Source: Pseudolabrys sp. | Lineage (GTDB): Bacteria > Pseudomonadota > Alphaproteobacteria > Rhizobiales > Xanthobacteraceae | Direction of reading: 5' to 3' | NCBI GenBank assembly: GCA_026125925.1 | Contig: JAHCKF010000123.1 | Location: 1 to 8,962 of the forward strand | Length of the DNA: 8,962 nt | Shown: in pieces, positions 1-6,555 of the stretch | Numbering within the stretch: the first letter of the stretch is position 1 | Layout of the letters: each line of letters begins with the position of its first letter | Notes under the pieces: model-generated | Database searches by the model: none | What the model was told of the DNA's origin: nothing | Seen by the model: only the letters and a program-made list of their open reading frames with translations | Made by a program: the position numbers and the translations under genes

Positions 1-345
1 CGGCGGCGCGAAGGTCAGCTCGATTGGCTCGTCAATCACGGTTTCCATCGGCTCGAGCGAGACGACGCACGTCTGACCGACCCGCCCGCGGACGCGGCCG
101 GACACATGCACATTGCTGCCGGTCTTGCTGAGGTCGAAAGCGGCCGACAATTCCGGCACGTCACGCAGGCCGGCGAGCCTGGCCACCGCCGCCCGCGCCG
201 GCTCCGGCGCCTCGATCTCGCGGTGCAATCCGCTGTCCGTGATCTGGTCGAGCGTCACCGGCGCGCTCCACGGCACCACCTCGGCGATGCCGGCCGCGGC
301 AGGCGCTGGATGAGGCCCGCGCGCGGGGCCGCTCTTCTTGCTCAT
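1..345 (-). CDS. YceD/DUF177 family protein, partial (3' end beyond left edge)
   Basis: The reading frame is open from an ATG at 345 to the window edge (115 codons seen, no stop), so the C-terminus is missing. It starts MSKKSGPARG and has the DUF177 hallmark near residues 77-103: a V-x-G-R-V-R-G-R-V-G-Q-T-C-V-V-S-L-E-P strand-turn-strand, followed by an acidic I-D-E-P-I segment. YceD proteins are linked to 23S rRNA/L32 handling, and their genes commonly lie before rpmF or plsX; here the neighbour would be off the left edge. The family has a second Cys-containing segment nearer the C-terminus that cannot be checked. The ATG lies 28 bases after the stop of the upstream chaperone gene, with a weak GAGTGGA ribosome site, so the two are probably one operon. 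The family call is firm; the cellular role is family knowledge and not fully settled. Confidence 0.85.
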   Translation of the reverse strand, partial: MSKKSGPARGPHPAPAAAGIAEVVPWSAPVTLDQITDSGLHREIEAPEPARAAVARLAGLRDVPELSAAFDLSKTGSNVHVSGRVRGRVGQTCVVSLEPMETVIDEPIELTFAPP

Positions 346-373
346 GGTCGTCCACTCAAAAGTTCGAATTCGC

Positions 374-916
374 TCAGGCGATCGGTACCGGCACGGCGGC
401 CGGATCGGGAAAGGTCAGCCGCCCCGCGATGATCGCGGCGGCATCCTGCGCCTGCAAGTCCCCTACCGCCCTGTCGATATAATCGGCAAGCCGGGGCGCG
501 GCGTCACTCGCCAATGGCGCTCCGCCATAGATATTGCGGGTCAGCGCCGCCACCAGAGCCCGGCGGTCGCCGAGCGCGTCGACATAGGCCTTAGACCGGC
601 CGTAAAAGGCCTGGCCCATGCGCTTCATCTCCTTGGGCACCTTGAGGTCGCTGATGCCCATTTCCCGGAGATTGTCGTCCATATCCTGGCAAAAACGGTC
701 GAAAAGCTGCTGGCCGGCCGGATGTAGGGAGCTCCTCTCGGTGAGGCGGTCGAGGACCAGGGCCAGATGCAGGACAATGAGGTCGAAACGGCCGTTTACG
801 GTATCCGCCACGCCATAATCCCGGTAAAAGACCGGCAATCGCGCCTGCGCCACGATCATGCCATACAGGGTCGAAATGGTGCCGGCCTGGTTGCGGCGGA
901 ACAGAGAAAAGATCAT
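374..916 (-). CDS. Ubiquinol-cytochrome c chaperone family protein (CBP3/UQCC1-like)
   Basis: This 180-residue protein matches the bacterial version of mitochondrial CBP3/UQCC1, which assists cytochrome b assembly into the bc1 complex. The family core runs from about residue 15 to 130: STLYGMIVAQAR, then GRFDLIVLHLALVLDRL (42-58), LFDRFCQDMDDNLREMG (71-87), and the signature DLKVPKEMKRMGQAFYGR (90-107). No signal peptide or membrane span is visible, so it should act at the cytoplasmic face of the inner membrane. It uses the ATG at 916; no strong Shine-Dalgarno precedes it. A candidate sigma70-like promoter lies in the divergent spacer with bamE. A yceD-like gene follows after 28 bases, which suggests cotranscription. 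The family assignment is strong. Function in bc1 biogenesis is inferred from the eukaryotic homologues. Confidence 0.88.
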   Translation of the reverse strand: MIFSLFRRNQAGTISTLYGMIVAQARLPVFYRDYGVADTVNGRFDLIVLHLALVLDRLTERSSLHPAGQQLFDRFCQDMDDNLREMGISDLKVPKEMKRMGQAFYGRSKAYVDALGDRRALVAALTRNIYGGAPLASDAAPRLADYIDRAVGDLQAQDAAAIIAGRLTFPDPAAVPVPIA

Positions 917-975
917 GGGCGTAAAGGGCCTGTCGACGGCCGAGCGGCCGGCCTGAGTTTGAGACGCCGATTTAG

Positions 976-1004
976 ATCACAGCCCGCCGGATGCAAGGCC
1001 TCAA
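976..1004 (-). promoter_or_regulatory. Candidate sigma70-like promoter for the chaperone-yceD operon
   Basis: Read leftward there is a TTGAGG (-35, 1004 to 999), a 17-base spacer and a TGTGAT (-10, 981 to 976), each matching 4 of 6 consensus bases. Transcription would start near 969, about 53 bases before the ATG at 916. It lies in the 114-base spacer shared with divergent bamE. This is pattern-based only. Confidence 0.3.
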
Positions 1005-1030
1005 TTGACCGCAGCCGACGACCATTGCCG

Positions 1031-1519
1031 ATGAGGAAACCGTTGCTGATGACTGCCGGAAGCCCGAAAGACCTGCCCGCCCACCGCCTGAAGCCGGCGC
1101 TCGCGCTGCTCGCCGCGCTGGCCGCGCCCGTGACGCTCGCCGGCTGCGGCAGCTTCGGCGAGACGCTGCAGCGCGGCTACGTCGTGCCTGACGGCGCGCT
1201 GGAGCAGATTCCGATCGGCGCCACGCAGGAACAGGTGCTGATCGTGCTCGGCACGCCCTCGACCGTCGCCACCATCAACGGCGACGTGTTCTACTACATC
1301 TCGCAGAAGGCCGAGCGCTCCGCCGCCTTCATGCCGCACCAGATCACCGACCAGCGCGTCATCGCCGTCTACTTCGACAAGGACCGCAAGGTCCGCCGCC
1401 TCGCCAATTACGGCATGAAGGACGGCAAGGTCTTCGACTTCGTGTCGCAGACCACCGAGACGGGCGGCAACAACCTCAACTACCTCAAGGGTATCTTTAA
1501 CGCCTTCAAGGTGTTCTGA
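1031..1519 (+). CDS. bamE: Outer membrane protein assembly factor BamE (SmpA/OmlA lipoprotein)
   Basis: BamE is a lipoprotein of the Bam complex, which inserts beta-barrel proteins into the outer membrane. The 162-residue product has a basic N-terminus, a hydrophobic core (residues 23-36) and a lipobox L-A-G-C with the acylated Cys at residue 39. The mature part carries the SmpA/OmlA signature: GYVVPDGALEQIPIGATQEQV, LGTPSTVATINGDVFYYISQ, then VIAVYFDKDRKVRRLANYGMKDGKVFDF. This is the alphaproteobacterial form. The open frame continues upstream to 767, but that part overlaps the opposite chaperone gene and lacks family features. I place the start at 1031; the ATG at 1049 is a good alternative because GAGGA lies 11 bases before it. 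A hairpin terminator follows about 40 bases after the stop. The call is secure; only the exact start is uncertain. Confidence 0.93.
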   Translation: MRKPLLMTAGSPKDLPAHRLKPALALLAALAAPVTLAGCGSFGETLQRGYVVPDGALEQIPIGATQEQVLIVLGTPSTVATINGDVFYYISQKAERSAAFMPHQITDQRVIAVYFDKDRKVRRLANYGMKDGKVFDFVSQTTETGGNNLNYLKGIFNAFKVF

Positions 1520-1555
1520 GAGAACGCTCAAGTTTTTGCCGAACATCCGGACGAC

Positions 1556-1589
1556 AAAAAAAGGCCCGCGAATTTCGCGGGCCTTTCGT
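1556..1589. terminator. Bidirectional intrinsic terminator shared by bamE and hppA
   Basis: The arm AAAGGCCCGCG (1560-1570) pairs perfectly with CGCGGGCCTTT (1576-1586) around a 5-base loop that can pair further. On the minus strand the hairpin is followed by seven T (1562 to 1556), which makes a strong terminator for hppA. On the plus strand it is followed by TTTCGTT, a weaker tract for bamE. It sits between the two converging genes, 47 bases beyond the hppA stop and about 40 beyond the bamE stop. Confidence 0.9.
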
Positions 1590-1632
1590 TATGCGAATGC
1601 GATGGGCCGGGGATGCCCCCGGCCCTCGCCGT

Positions 1633-3765
1633 TTAGTGAGCCAGGATCGCCAGCAACAGCAGCGCCACGATGTTGGTGATCTTGATCGCCGGGTTCACGG
1701 CGGGGCCTGCCGTATCCTTGTAGGGGTCGCCGACGGTGTCGCCGGTCACGGACGCCTTGTGCGCCTCGCCACCCTTCTGGTGCACGACGCCGTCCTTGTC
1801 GGTGAAACCGTCTTCGAACGACTTCTTGGCGTTATCCCAGGCGCCGCCGCCCGAGGTCATCGAGATGGCGACAAACAGGCCATTGACGATGACACCCAGG
1901 AGCGAAGCGCCCAGCGCCGCGAAGGCATTGGCCTTCGAGCCGGAGATCCACAGCACGCCGAAGTAGACGACGATCGGCGCCAGCACCGGCAGCAGCGACG
2001 GAATGATCATTTCCTTGATCGCCGCCTTGGTCAGCAGGTCGACCGCGCGGGCATAATCGGGCTTGGAGGTGCCCTGCATGATGCCCTTGTTTTCGCGGAA
2101 CTGACGGCGCACTTCCTCGACCACCGAGCCGGCCGCACGGCCGACCGCGGTCATGGCGATGCCGCCGAACAGGTACGGGATGAGGCCGCCGAAGATGAGG
2201 CCCGCAACAACGTAGGGGTTCGACAGGTCGAACGAGACCGCGCCGACATCCTTGAAGTACGCGGCGCCCGATTTGGTGAAGGCCGCGATGTCGTTGGTGT
2301 AGGCCGCGAACAACACCAGAGCGCCCAGGCCCGCCGAACCGATGGCGTAGCCCTTGGTGACGGCCTTGGTGGTGTTGCCGACCGCGTCGAGTGCGTCGGT
2401 GTTGTGACGCACTTCCTTCGGCAGGCCGGACATCTCGGCAATGCCGCCCGCATTGTCGGTGACCGGGCCGAAGGCGTCGAGCGCGACGATCATGCCGGCG
2501 ATGCCGAGCATGGTGGTCACGGCGATCGCCGTGCCGAACAGGCCGGCGAGCTGATACGTGATGATGATGCCGGCAACGATGACAACCGCAGGCATCGCGG
2601 TCGACTCGAGCGAGACCGCAAGCCCCTGGATGACGTTGGTGCCGTGACCGGTGACCGAAGCTTGCGCAATCGACACCACCGGGCGCTTGCCGGTGCCGGT
2701 GTAGTACTCGGTGATCCAGACGATCAAGCCGGTGATGACGAGGCCGAGAACGCCACAGATGAACAGGTTCTTGCCGGTGATGGCCATGCCGGCAACGGTG
2801 CCGATCTGGCCCCAGCCGATGGTGTAGTGCGTCGCCGCCGCAAGGCCGCCGATCGACAGCACGCCGCCGGCGATCAGACCCTTGTACAGCGCGCCCATGA
2901 TCGAGCCGTTGGCGCCGAGCTTGACGAAGAACGTGCCGACGATCGAGGTAACGATACAGGCCGCGCAGATCGCCAGCGGATACAGCATCGCCGAAGCGAG
3001 GATCGGCTGGCCGACGAAGAAGATCGCCGCGAGCACCATGGTGGCGACGACGGTCACCGCGTAAGTCTCGAACAGGTCGGCCGCCATGCCGGCGCAGTCG
3101 CCAACATTGTCGCCGACATTGTCGGCGATGGTCGCCGGGTTGCGCGGATCGTCTTCCGGGATACCGGCCTCGACCTTGCCGACGAGGTCGGCGCCAACGT
3201 CGGCGCCCTTGGTGAAGATGCCGCCGCCGAGACGGGCGAAGATCGAGATCAGCGAGGCGCCGAACGACAGCGCGACCAGCGCGTCGATGACGACACGGCT
3301 GTCGGAGGCATATTTCATCGGCCCGGTGAGGATCATGTAGTAGATCGCGACCCCGAGGAGCGCCAAACCCGCGACCAGCATGCCGGTGACGGCGCCGGCC
3401 TTGAACGAGATGTCGAGGCCCGCGGCGAGCGACTTGGTCGCGGCCTGCGCCGTGCGCACGTTGGCGCGCACCGAGACATTCATGCCGATGAAGCCCGCAA
3501 CACCCGACAGCACCGCGCCGATCAGGAAGCCAAGCGCCGTGAGGCTGCCGAGGAAAAACCAGAGGCCGAGCAGCACGACGATGCCGACCATGCCGATCGT
3601 CATGTACTGGCGCTTGAGATAGGCCTGCGCGCCCTCAGCGATCGCAGCCGCAATCTCCTGCATTTTCGCGTTGCCGGCGTCCGCTGACATCACGGATTTG
3701 ATCGCCCAAATTCCGTAGACGATGGAAAGCGCACCGCAGGCAATAATGGCCCATAGAGCAGTCAT
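1633..3765 (-). CDS. hppA: Membrane-bound proton-pumping pyrophosphatase (K+-independent type)
   Basis: This enzyme hydrolyses cytoplasmic pyrophosphate and pumps H+ across the inner membrane. The 710-residue length and about 16 hydrophobic segments are normal for the family. Diagnostic motifs are all present: [13 protein letters not shown] (187-199), the catalytic [19 protein letters not shown] (205-223), [16 protein letters not shown] (430-445), [10 protein letters not shown] (463-472) and the C-terminal [20 protein letters not shown] (669-688). In the GNTT motif the deciding residue is Lys467; K+-dependent enzymes have Ala there, so this should be K+-independent and H+-pumping. The ATG at 3765 has GAGG eight bases upstream. 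The gene is monocistronic: it has its own leader, and a strong terminator lies 47 bases past its TAA. A nearly full-length open frame on the opposite strand is a composition artefact. The family call is essentially certain; K+ independence is inferred from one well-established residue. Confidence 0.98.
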   Translation of the reverse strand: MTALWAIIACGALSIVYGIWAIKSVMSADAGNAKMQEIAAAIAEGAQAYLKRQYMTIGMVGIVVLLGLWFFLGSLTALGFLIGAVLSGVAGFIGMNVSVRANVRTAQAATKSLAAGLDISFKAGAVTGMLVAGLALLGVAIYYMILTGPMKYASDSRVVIDALVALSFGASLISIFARLGGGIFTKGADVGADLVGKVEAGIPEDDPRNPATIADNVGDNVGDCAGMAADLFETYAVTVVATMVLAAIFFVGQPILASAMLYPLAICAACIVTSIVGTFFVKLGANGSIMGALYKGLIAGGVLSIGGLAAATHYTIGWGQIGTVAGMAITGKNLFICGVLGLVITGLIVWITEYYTGTGKRPVVSIAQASVTGHGTNVIQGLAVSLESTAMPAVVIVAGIIITYQLAGLFGTAIAVTTMLGIAGMIVALDAFGPVTDNAGGIAEMSGLPKEVRHNTDALDAVGNTTKAVTKGYAIGSAGLGALVLFAAYTNDIAAFTKSGAAYFKDVGAVSFDLSNPYVVAGLIFGGLIPYLFGGIAMTAVGRAAGSVVEEVRRQFRENKGIMQGTSKPDYARAVDLLTKAAIKEMIIPSLLPVLAPIVVYFGVLWISGSKANAFAALGASLLGVIVNGLFVAISMTSGGGAWDNAKKSFEDGFTDKDGVVHQKGGEAHKASVTGDTVGDPYKDTAGPAVNPAIKITNIVALLLLAILAH

Positions 3766-3793
3766 GAATCCAACCTCGATCTGATAATATGCG

Positions 3794-3826
3794 GGCGGGA
3801 AAACGCTCCCGCCGGCACAGGAGCGT
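3794..3826 (-). promoter_or_regulatory. hppA 5' leader with two mutually exclusive hairpins
   Basis: In the hppA transcript direction, ACGCTCC (3826 to 3820) can pair with GGAGCGT (3809 to 3803), and TTT follows. Alternatively GGCGGGA (3813 to 3807) can pair with TCCCGCC (3800 to 3794). The two structures share bases 3807-3809 and cannot coexist. They end about 28 bases before the hppA ATG. The arrangement resembles a small attenuator, but the U-run is short and the DNA is GC-rich, so chance is possible. Confidence 0.3.
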
Positions 3827-3840
3827 CGAGGATGGCCGCT

Positions 3841-3870
3841 TTATAAGGGCGCTTCACCCCGACCTGGAAA
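3841..3870 (-). promoter_or_regulatory. Candidate hppA promoter
   Basis: Leftward, TTATAA (3846 to 3841) is the best -10-like element upstream of hppA. A weak TTTCCA lies 18 bases further up (3870 to 3865). Transcription would begin near 3834 and include both leader hairpins. The -35 match is poor, so the assignment rests mainly on the -10 and its position. Confidence 0.28.
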
Positions 3871-3925
3871 GCGCGCGGACCATGCCAAAATCGTGGCGGC
3901 AAAGCAACGTCCCGGCGGCCCTCTT

Positions 3926-3954
3926 TTGACAGGAAACTGGCCTCAATCTGTGGT
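3926..3954 (+). promoter_or_regulatory. Candidate promoter for the secreted-protein gene
   Basis: A perfect TTGACA (3926-3931) is followed by a 17-base spacer and TGTGGT (3949-3954), which matches only 3 of 6 consensus -10 bases. If used, transcription would start near 3961 and give a leader of about 160 bases. Confidence 0.28.
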
Positions 3955-4120
3955 TTTACCGGTGCGAACATGGGGCCATGCCCCTGTCATGGCGGCCCAA
4001 CGGGCGACTCTTCCCCCGCCAGTGCCGTCGCCCCGGCGTTTGCCACAATGCGGGTTTGCAGCCATCCTTCGCCCGCGGTCGAGGCCCTGAGCAATCGGGC
4101 ACGCCGACGGGGGGAACAAC

Positions 4121-4552
4121 ATGAGGTCCGTACGCCAGCTTGCCTGCGCCGCGATTGCACTCGTCGCCCTGCCCGCAGCGGCGATGGCCGAGGGTTCGTC
4201 GCGCCCCTACGGCGGCGGCGGCCGGATCGGCGCCGCCGACATCATCGCCAAGTACAACAAGTCCGGCGAACTCTTCCGCATCGAAGGCCACTGCCAGTCG
4301 TCCTGCACGATGCTGCTGGCCATCCGCAACGTCTGCGTCGCGCCCGATGCCAATCTGGCGTTTCACGCCGCGCTGTTTCCGAACGAACGCGGCCAGAAGC
4401 CGCCTCCGAAGCGGCAGGCTGCGATGCTCAATTCGTACAAGCCCGCGCTGCGGCGTTATCTCGTGACGAACCACTATGTCGACACGTTTGAATTTCACAA
4501 CATCTCGGGCCGCGAGATCGTCAGCAAATTCGGCTACAAGGCCTGCCCCTGA
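4121..4552 (+). CDS. Secreted small protein of unknown function with a Cys-Gln-Ser-Ser-Cys motif (COG3904/ClpP-like resemblance)
   Basis: The 143-residue product starts with a clear Sec signal: basic MRSVR, a hydrophobic core, and probable cleavage after A-M-A at residue 23. The mature protein of about 120 residues has a Gly-rich start (GGGG, 31-34), then a beta-like stretch ELFRIEGHCQSSCTMLLA (50-67) with Cys58, Ser60, Ser61 and Cys62. NVCVAPDANLAFHAA (70-84) with Cys72 and His82 follows, and the protein ends FGYKACP with Cys142. The S-x-C-T-M-L-L-A / C-V-x-P-x-A-x-L-x-F-H-A pattern recalls the predicted periplasmic ClpP/crotonase-fold proteins of COG3904, where a Ser and a His could be catalytic; this is resemblance by eye, not proof. 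GGGGGGA (4109-4115) lies six bases before the ATG and fixes the start. It appears monocistronic, followed by a REP-like element. Four mature cysteines could form two disulfides in the periplasm. No function is assigned. Confidence 0.85.
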   Translation: MRSVRQLACAAIALVALPAAAMAEGSSRPYGGGGRIGAADIIAKYNKSGELFRIEGHCQSSCTMLLAIRNVCVAPDANLAFHAALFPNERGQKPPPKRQAAMLNSYKPALRRYLVTNHYVDTFEFHNISGREIVSKFGYKACP

Positions 4553-4573
4553 CACGCCTGGCTTTCCGCCAGC

Positions 4574-4655
4574 CGTAGCCCGGCTGGAGCGAAGCGCAAG
4601 CCGGGGACGATGGCGATGATGCCCCTGGGTTTCGCTGCGCTTCACCCGGGCTCCA
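4574..4655. repeat. Two head-to-head REP-like palindromes between converging genes
   Basis: Unit 1 (about 4577-4607, plus strand) reads AGCCCGGCT, then GGAGCGAAGCGCA, then AGCCGGGG; its arms 4579-4585 and 4599-4605 pair perfectly over a 13-base loop. Unit 2 (about 4622-4653) is the same element inverted: on the minus strand it reads AGCCCGGGT, GAAGCGCAGCGAA, ACCCAGGGG, with arms 4624-4630 and 4644-4650 pairing through one G-T wobble. Both share the layout AGCCCGG-N-T-NN-AGCG-N-AGCG-N-AA. Elements of this look are widespread between genes in Bradyrhizobium-like genomes (recollection, not searched). The pair separates two converging genes and may stabilise or terminate both transcripts. A smaller CTGGC/GCCAG hairpin (4558-4572) lies just before it. 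Confidence 0.72.
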
Positions 4656-4688
4656 AACGCCCGCTAAGCGTGGGCCCGCGGCCGCCTC

Positions 4689-5174
4689 TCACAACGCCTT
4701 GCGCATGAACACGGTGCCCTCGACCGGCGTGTCGTAATAGGGCTCCATCGGCTCAAAGCCGAAGCGGCGGTACAGAGCCTGCGCGTCGAGCATGCTCGGC
4801 AAGGTGTCGAGGCGCATTTCGCGATAGCCAATCGCGCGCGCTTCTTGGAACAGCCGTTCGACCAGGCGTTTGCCGAGCTTCTGGCCGCGACCTTCAGCGG
4901 TGACGTAGAGCCGCTTCATTTCGCAGGTGCCGTCGGGCTCGAGCGGCCGCAGCGCGGCGCAGCCGACCGCCCGGCCCGCGCCGTCGCGCGCGATCAGCAG
5001 CACGCCCTTGGGGCTTGCGTATTTGCCCGGCATTGCCGCCATCTCGGCCTCGAAGCCCTGATAGGCAAGATCGACCGGCAACGATTCCGCATAGGCGCGG
5101 AACAGGCGGATGACGGCCTCGAGATCTGCCGGGCCGTCGACTAAGCGAATGGTGAAGGTCGGCGCTTCGGTCAT
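4689..5174 (-). CDS. GNAT family N-acetyltransferase
   Basis: The 161-residue protein has the complete GNAT fold order. An N-terminal strand and helix (TIRLVDGPADLEAVIRLFRAYA, about 8-29) come first, then strands GVLLIARD and AVGCAALRPL (57-78), then the acetyl-CoA pyrophosphate loop EMKRLYVTAEGRGQKLGKRLVE (85-106, with R-G-Q-K-L-G). An amphipathic helix and REMRLDTLPSM follow, and finally the motif B segment ALYRRFGFEPMEPYY (133-147). It transfers an acetyl group from acetyl-CoA to an amine; the substrate cannot be told from sequence. The ATG at 5174 is preceded by no Shine-Dalgarno. A consensus TATAAT lies eight bases upstream, consistent with a leaderless transcript. The MFS gene in the same direction ends 24 bases before it, so read-through is also possible. 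The family call is strong, the substrate unknown. Confidence 0.92.
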   Translation of the reverse strand: MTEAPTFTIRLVDGPADLEAVIRLFRAYAESLPVDLAYQGFEAEMAAMPGKYASPKGVLLIARDGAGRAVGCAALRPLEPDGTCEMKRLYVTAEGRGQKLGKRLVERLFQEARAIGYREMRLDTLPSMLDAQALYRRFGFEPMEPYYDTPVEGTVFMRKAL

Positions 5175-5181
5175 GCGGCCG

Positions 5182-5187
5182 ATTATA
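5182..5187 (-). promoter_or_regulatory. Consensus -10 (TATAAT) directly before the GNAT start
   Basis: Leftward, TATAAT occupies 5187 to 5182, and the GNAT ATG begins at 5174. Normal -10 to start-site spacing would put the first transcribed base at 5174-5176, on or next to the A of the ATG. No good -35 or extended -10 is visible; the region upstream is the end of the MFS gene. Confidence 0.4.
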
Positions 5188-5198
5188 GCGGATTTGAT

Positions 5199-6425
5199 CT
5201 AGACCGCAGCAGCCGCCGCCTCATTTCGCTTGCGCAGCATGAACCAACCGAGCAGCGCGGCGGCAGCGGCGATGATCGGCATCGCCAGTTCGTTGATCGC
5301 CTCCCAGCCGAACAGCGCCAGGAACTGTCCCGATGAGAACGAGGTCACCGCCATGCAGCCGAAGATCATGAAGTCGTTGAACGACTGCACCTTGGTGCGC
5401 TCTTCCGGCCGGTGGCATTGCGTCACCATGGTGGTGGCGCCGATGAAGGTGAAGTTCCAGCCGATGCCGAGCAGGATGAGACCCGTCCAGAAATGCGCGA
5501 CGGTCAGACCGGCGACGCCGATGGCGGCAGAGGCCAGCGTGATGACGAGGCCGAGCCCGGTGATACGTTCGACGCCGAAACGCGCGATCAGCGTCCCGGT
5601 GAAGAAGCTCGGCGCATACATCGCCAGCACGTGCCACTGAATGCCGAGTGCGGCGTCGGTGACGGAATGGCCGCAACCGACCATGGCCAGCGGCGCTGAT
5701 GTCATGATCAGGTTCATGACGCCGTAGCTGACGACGCCGCAGGCGACCGCGACGACGAAGCGCGGCATGCGCAGGATTTCGCCGAGCGGCCGCGACGCGC
5801 TGGCGTGCACCGGCGCCATCCGCGGAATGCGCACGAAGGACAACACGACGGCCGCGATGACCGCGCAGATCGACTGGCCGATATAGCTCGCGGCGAAGAC
5901 GTAAGGCGGCAGCAGGTCCTTGGTGAAGATGACGAGCTGCGGGCCGATGATCGCGGCGAAGACGCCGCCGGCCAGCACCCACGAGACGACTTTCGCCCGC
6001 ATGCGCTCGCTCGCGGTATCGGCGGCGGCGAAGCGATAAGATACGTGCGCCGCGGCATACAGGCCGCCGAAGAAGGTGCCGACCACCAGGATGGCGAAGG
6101 AGGCGTGGATCACCGCGTAGCAGGACACCAGGCCCGATATGACGCCGAAGAACGAGCCCACCTGCAGGGCGTTGCGGCGGCCAAAGCGGCGCGCCAGCCA
6201 GCCGAGCGGCAGCGAACCGATCCACATGCCGATGACCATGCCGGTAATCGGCAGCGTCGCCAGTCCCTTGTCGGGCGCCAGCATGGAACCGACGATCGAG
6301 GCCGTGGAGACGATGACGGTGTTGTTGCCGCCGGCAAGCGCCTGCGCCACGGCCAGCACCCGCGCATTGCGGCGCGCCAGGTCGTCATCGAACTGATGCG
6401 GCAGAGCTTCGGCGACGGCCGACAT
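5199..6425 (-). CDS. MFS transporter, 12 TM, substrate unknown
   Basis: This is an inner-membrane secondary transporter of 408 residues, with two sets of six hydrophobic segments separated by a cytoplasmic loop at about 200-220. The MFS motif A is clear between TM2 and TM3: G-S-L-P-L-G-W-L-A-R-R-F-G-R-R-N (70-85), with a weaker second-half copy, LIARFGVERITG (279-290). The frame stays open 48 codons upstream to 6569, but that stretch is low-quality, basic and Cys/Pro-rich, and the membrane protein proper begins at MSAVAEALPH; I therefore use the ATG at 6425. No good Shine-Dalgarno precedes it. The flavocytochrome gene ends 130 bases upstream in the same direction and the GNAT gene starts 24 bases downstream, so a loose operon is possible. 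Nothing in the sequence identifies the substrate. Confidence 0.88.
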   Translation of the reverse strand: MSAVAEALPHQFDDDLARRNARVLAVAQALAGGNNTVIVSTASIVGSMLAPDKGLATLPITGMVIGMWIGSLPLGWLARRFGRRNALQVGSFFGVISGLVSCYAVIHASFAILVVGTFFGGLYAAAHVSYRFAAADTASERMRAKVVSWVLAGGVFAAIIGPQLVIFTKDLLPPYVFAASYIGQSICAVIAAVVLSFVRIPRMAPVHASASRPLGEILRMPRFVVAVACGVVSYGVMNLIMTSAPLAMVGCGHSVTDAALGIQWHVLAMYAPSFFTGTLIARFGVERITGLGLVITLASAAIGVAGLTVAHFWTGLILLGIGWNFTFIGATTMVTQCHRPEERTKVQSFNDFMIFGCMAVTSFSSGQFLALFGWEAINELAMPIIAAAAALLGWFMLRKRNEAAAAAV

Positions 6426-6446
6426 TGAGGAGATTCCCGGGCAAAA

Positions 6447-6478
6447 ACGTTCCCCTCTTAGCCGCCGGGAGAGAACGT
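6447..6478. promoter_or_regulatory. Inverted repeat upstream of the MFS gene (possible operator)
   Basis: ACGTTC (6447-6452) and GAACGT (6473-6478) are perfect inverted arms 20 bases apart, with further partial pairing of CTC and GAG inside. The element lies 22-53 bases before the MFS ATG, in the 130-base gap after the flavocytochrome gene. It could be an operator or a leader hairpin; chance is not excluded. Confidence 0.25.
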
Positions 6479-6555
6479 CGCTACTCCGAAAGTCGCAGGG
6501 CTGGGTTGTTTTCCTCTCCCGCGCGGTACCGGCGCAGCCCGCCTGCGGCCACCCC

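Larger units (their letters stand above)
3766..4120. other. 355-base divergent intergenic region between hppA and the secreted-protein gene
   Basis: The left part carries the hppA leader and its candidate promoter. The centre carries a rightward TTGACA candidate promoter. The right part (about 3960-4110) would be a long leader for the gene at 4121; it contains a small hairpin, GGGGC-CAT-GCCCC (3972-3984), and ends in a GGGGGGA ribosome site. A 69-codon leftward open frame (3971 to 3762) crosses it, but I do not accept it as a gene. No RNA gene is recognisable. Confidence 0.6.

Noticed and set aside
767..1030. N-terminal extension of the bamE frame
   Set aside because: It overlaps the opposite-strand chaperone gene and would bury the lipoprotein signal peptide in the middle of the protein.
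1591..3687. A 698-codon open frame on the plus strand, antisense to hppA
   Set aside because: Its product is rich in Arg, Asp, His and Gly with no domain. It is the mirror of a GC-rich membrane-protein gene whose minus-strand product has every pyrophosphatase motif.
3762..3971. A 69-codon leftward open frame whose stop overlaps the hppA ATG (ATGA)
   Set aside because: The overlap looks like translational coupling, but the product has no recognisable features, no ribosome site was seen, and it spans the likely hppA promoter and leader.
5194..5205. TTGATCTAGACC near the end of the MFS gene as a second FNR/FixK half-site
   Set aside because: Only the left half (TTGAT) fits; the right half is ACC rather than ATCAA, and it lies across the stop codon.
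5221..6225. A 334-codon leftward frame inside the MFS gene
   Set aside because: It is an Arg/His-rich frame-shadow of the MFS coding sequence in the same strand; the +0 frame has clean transmembrane segments.
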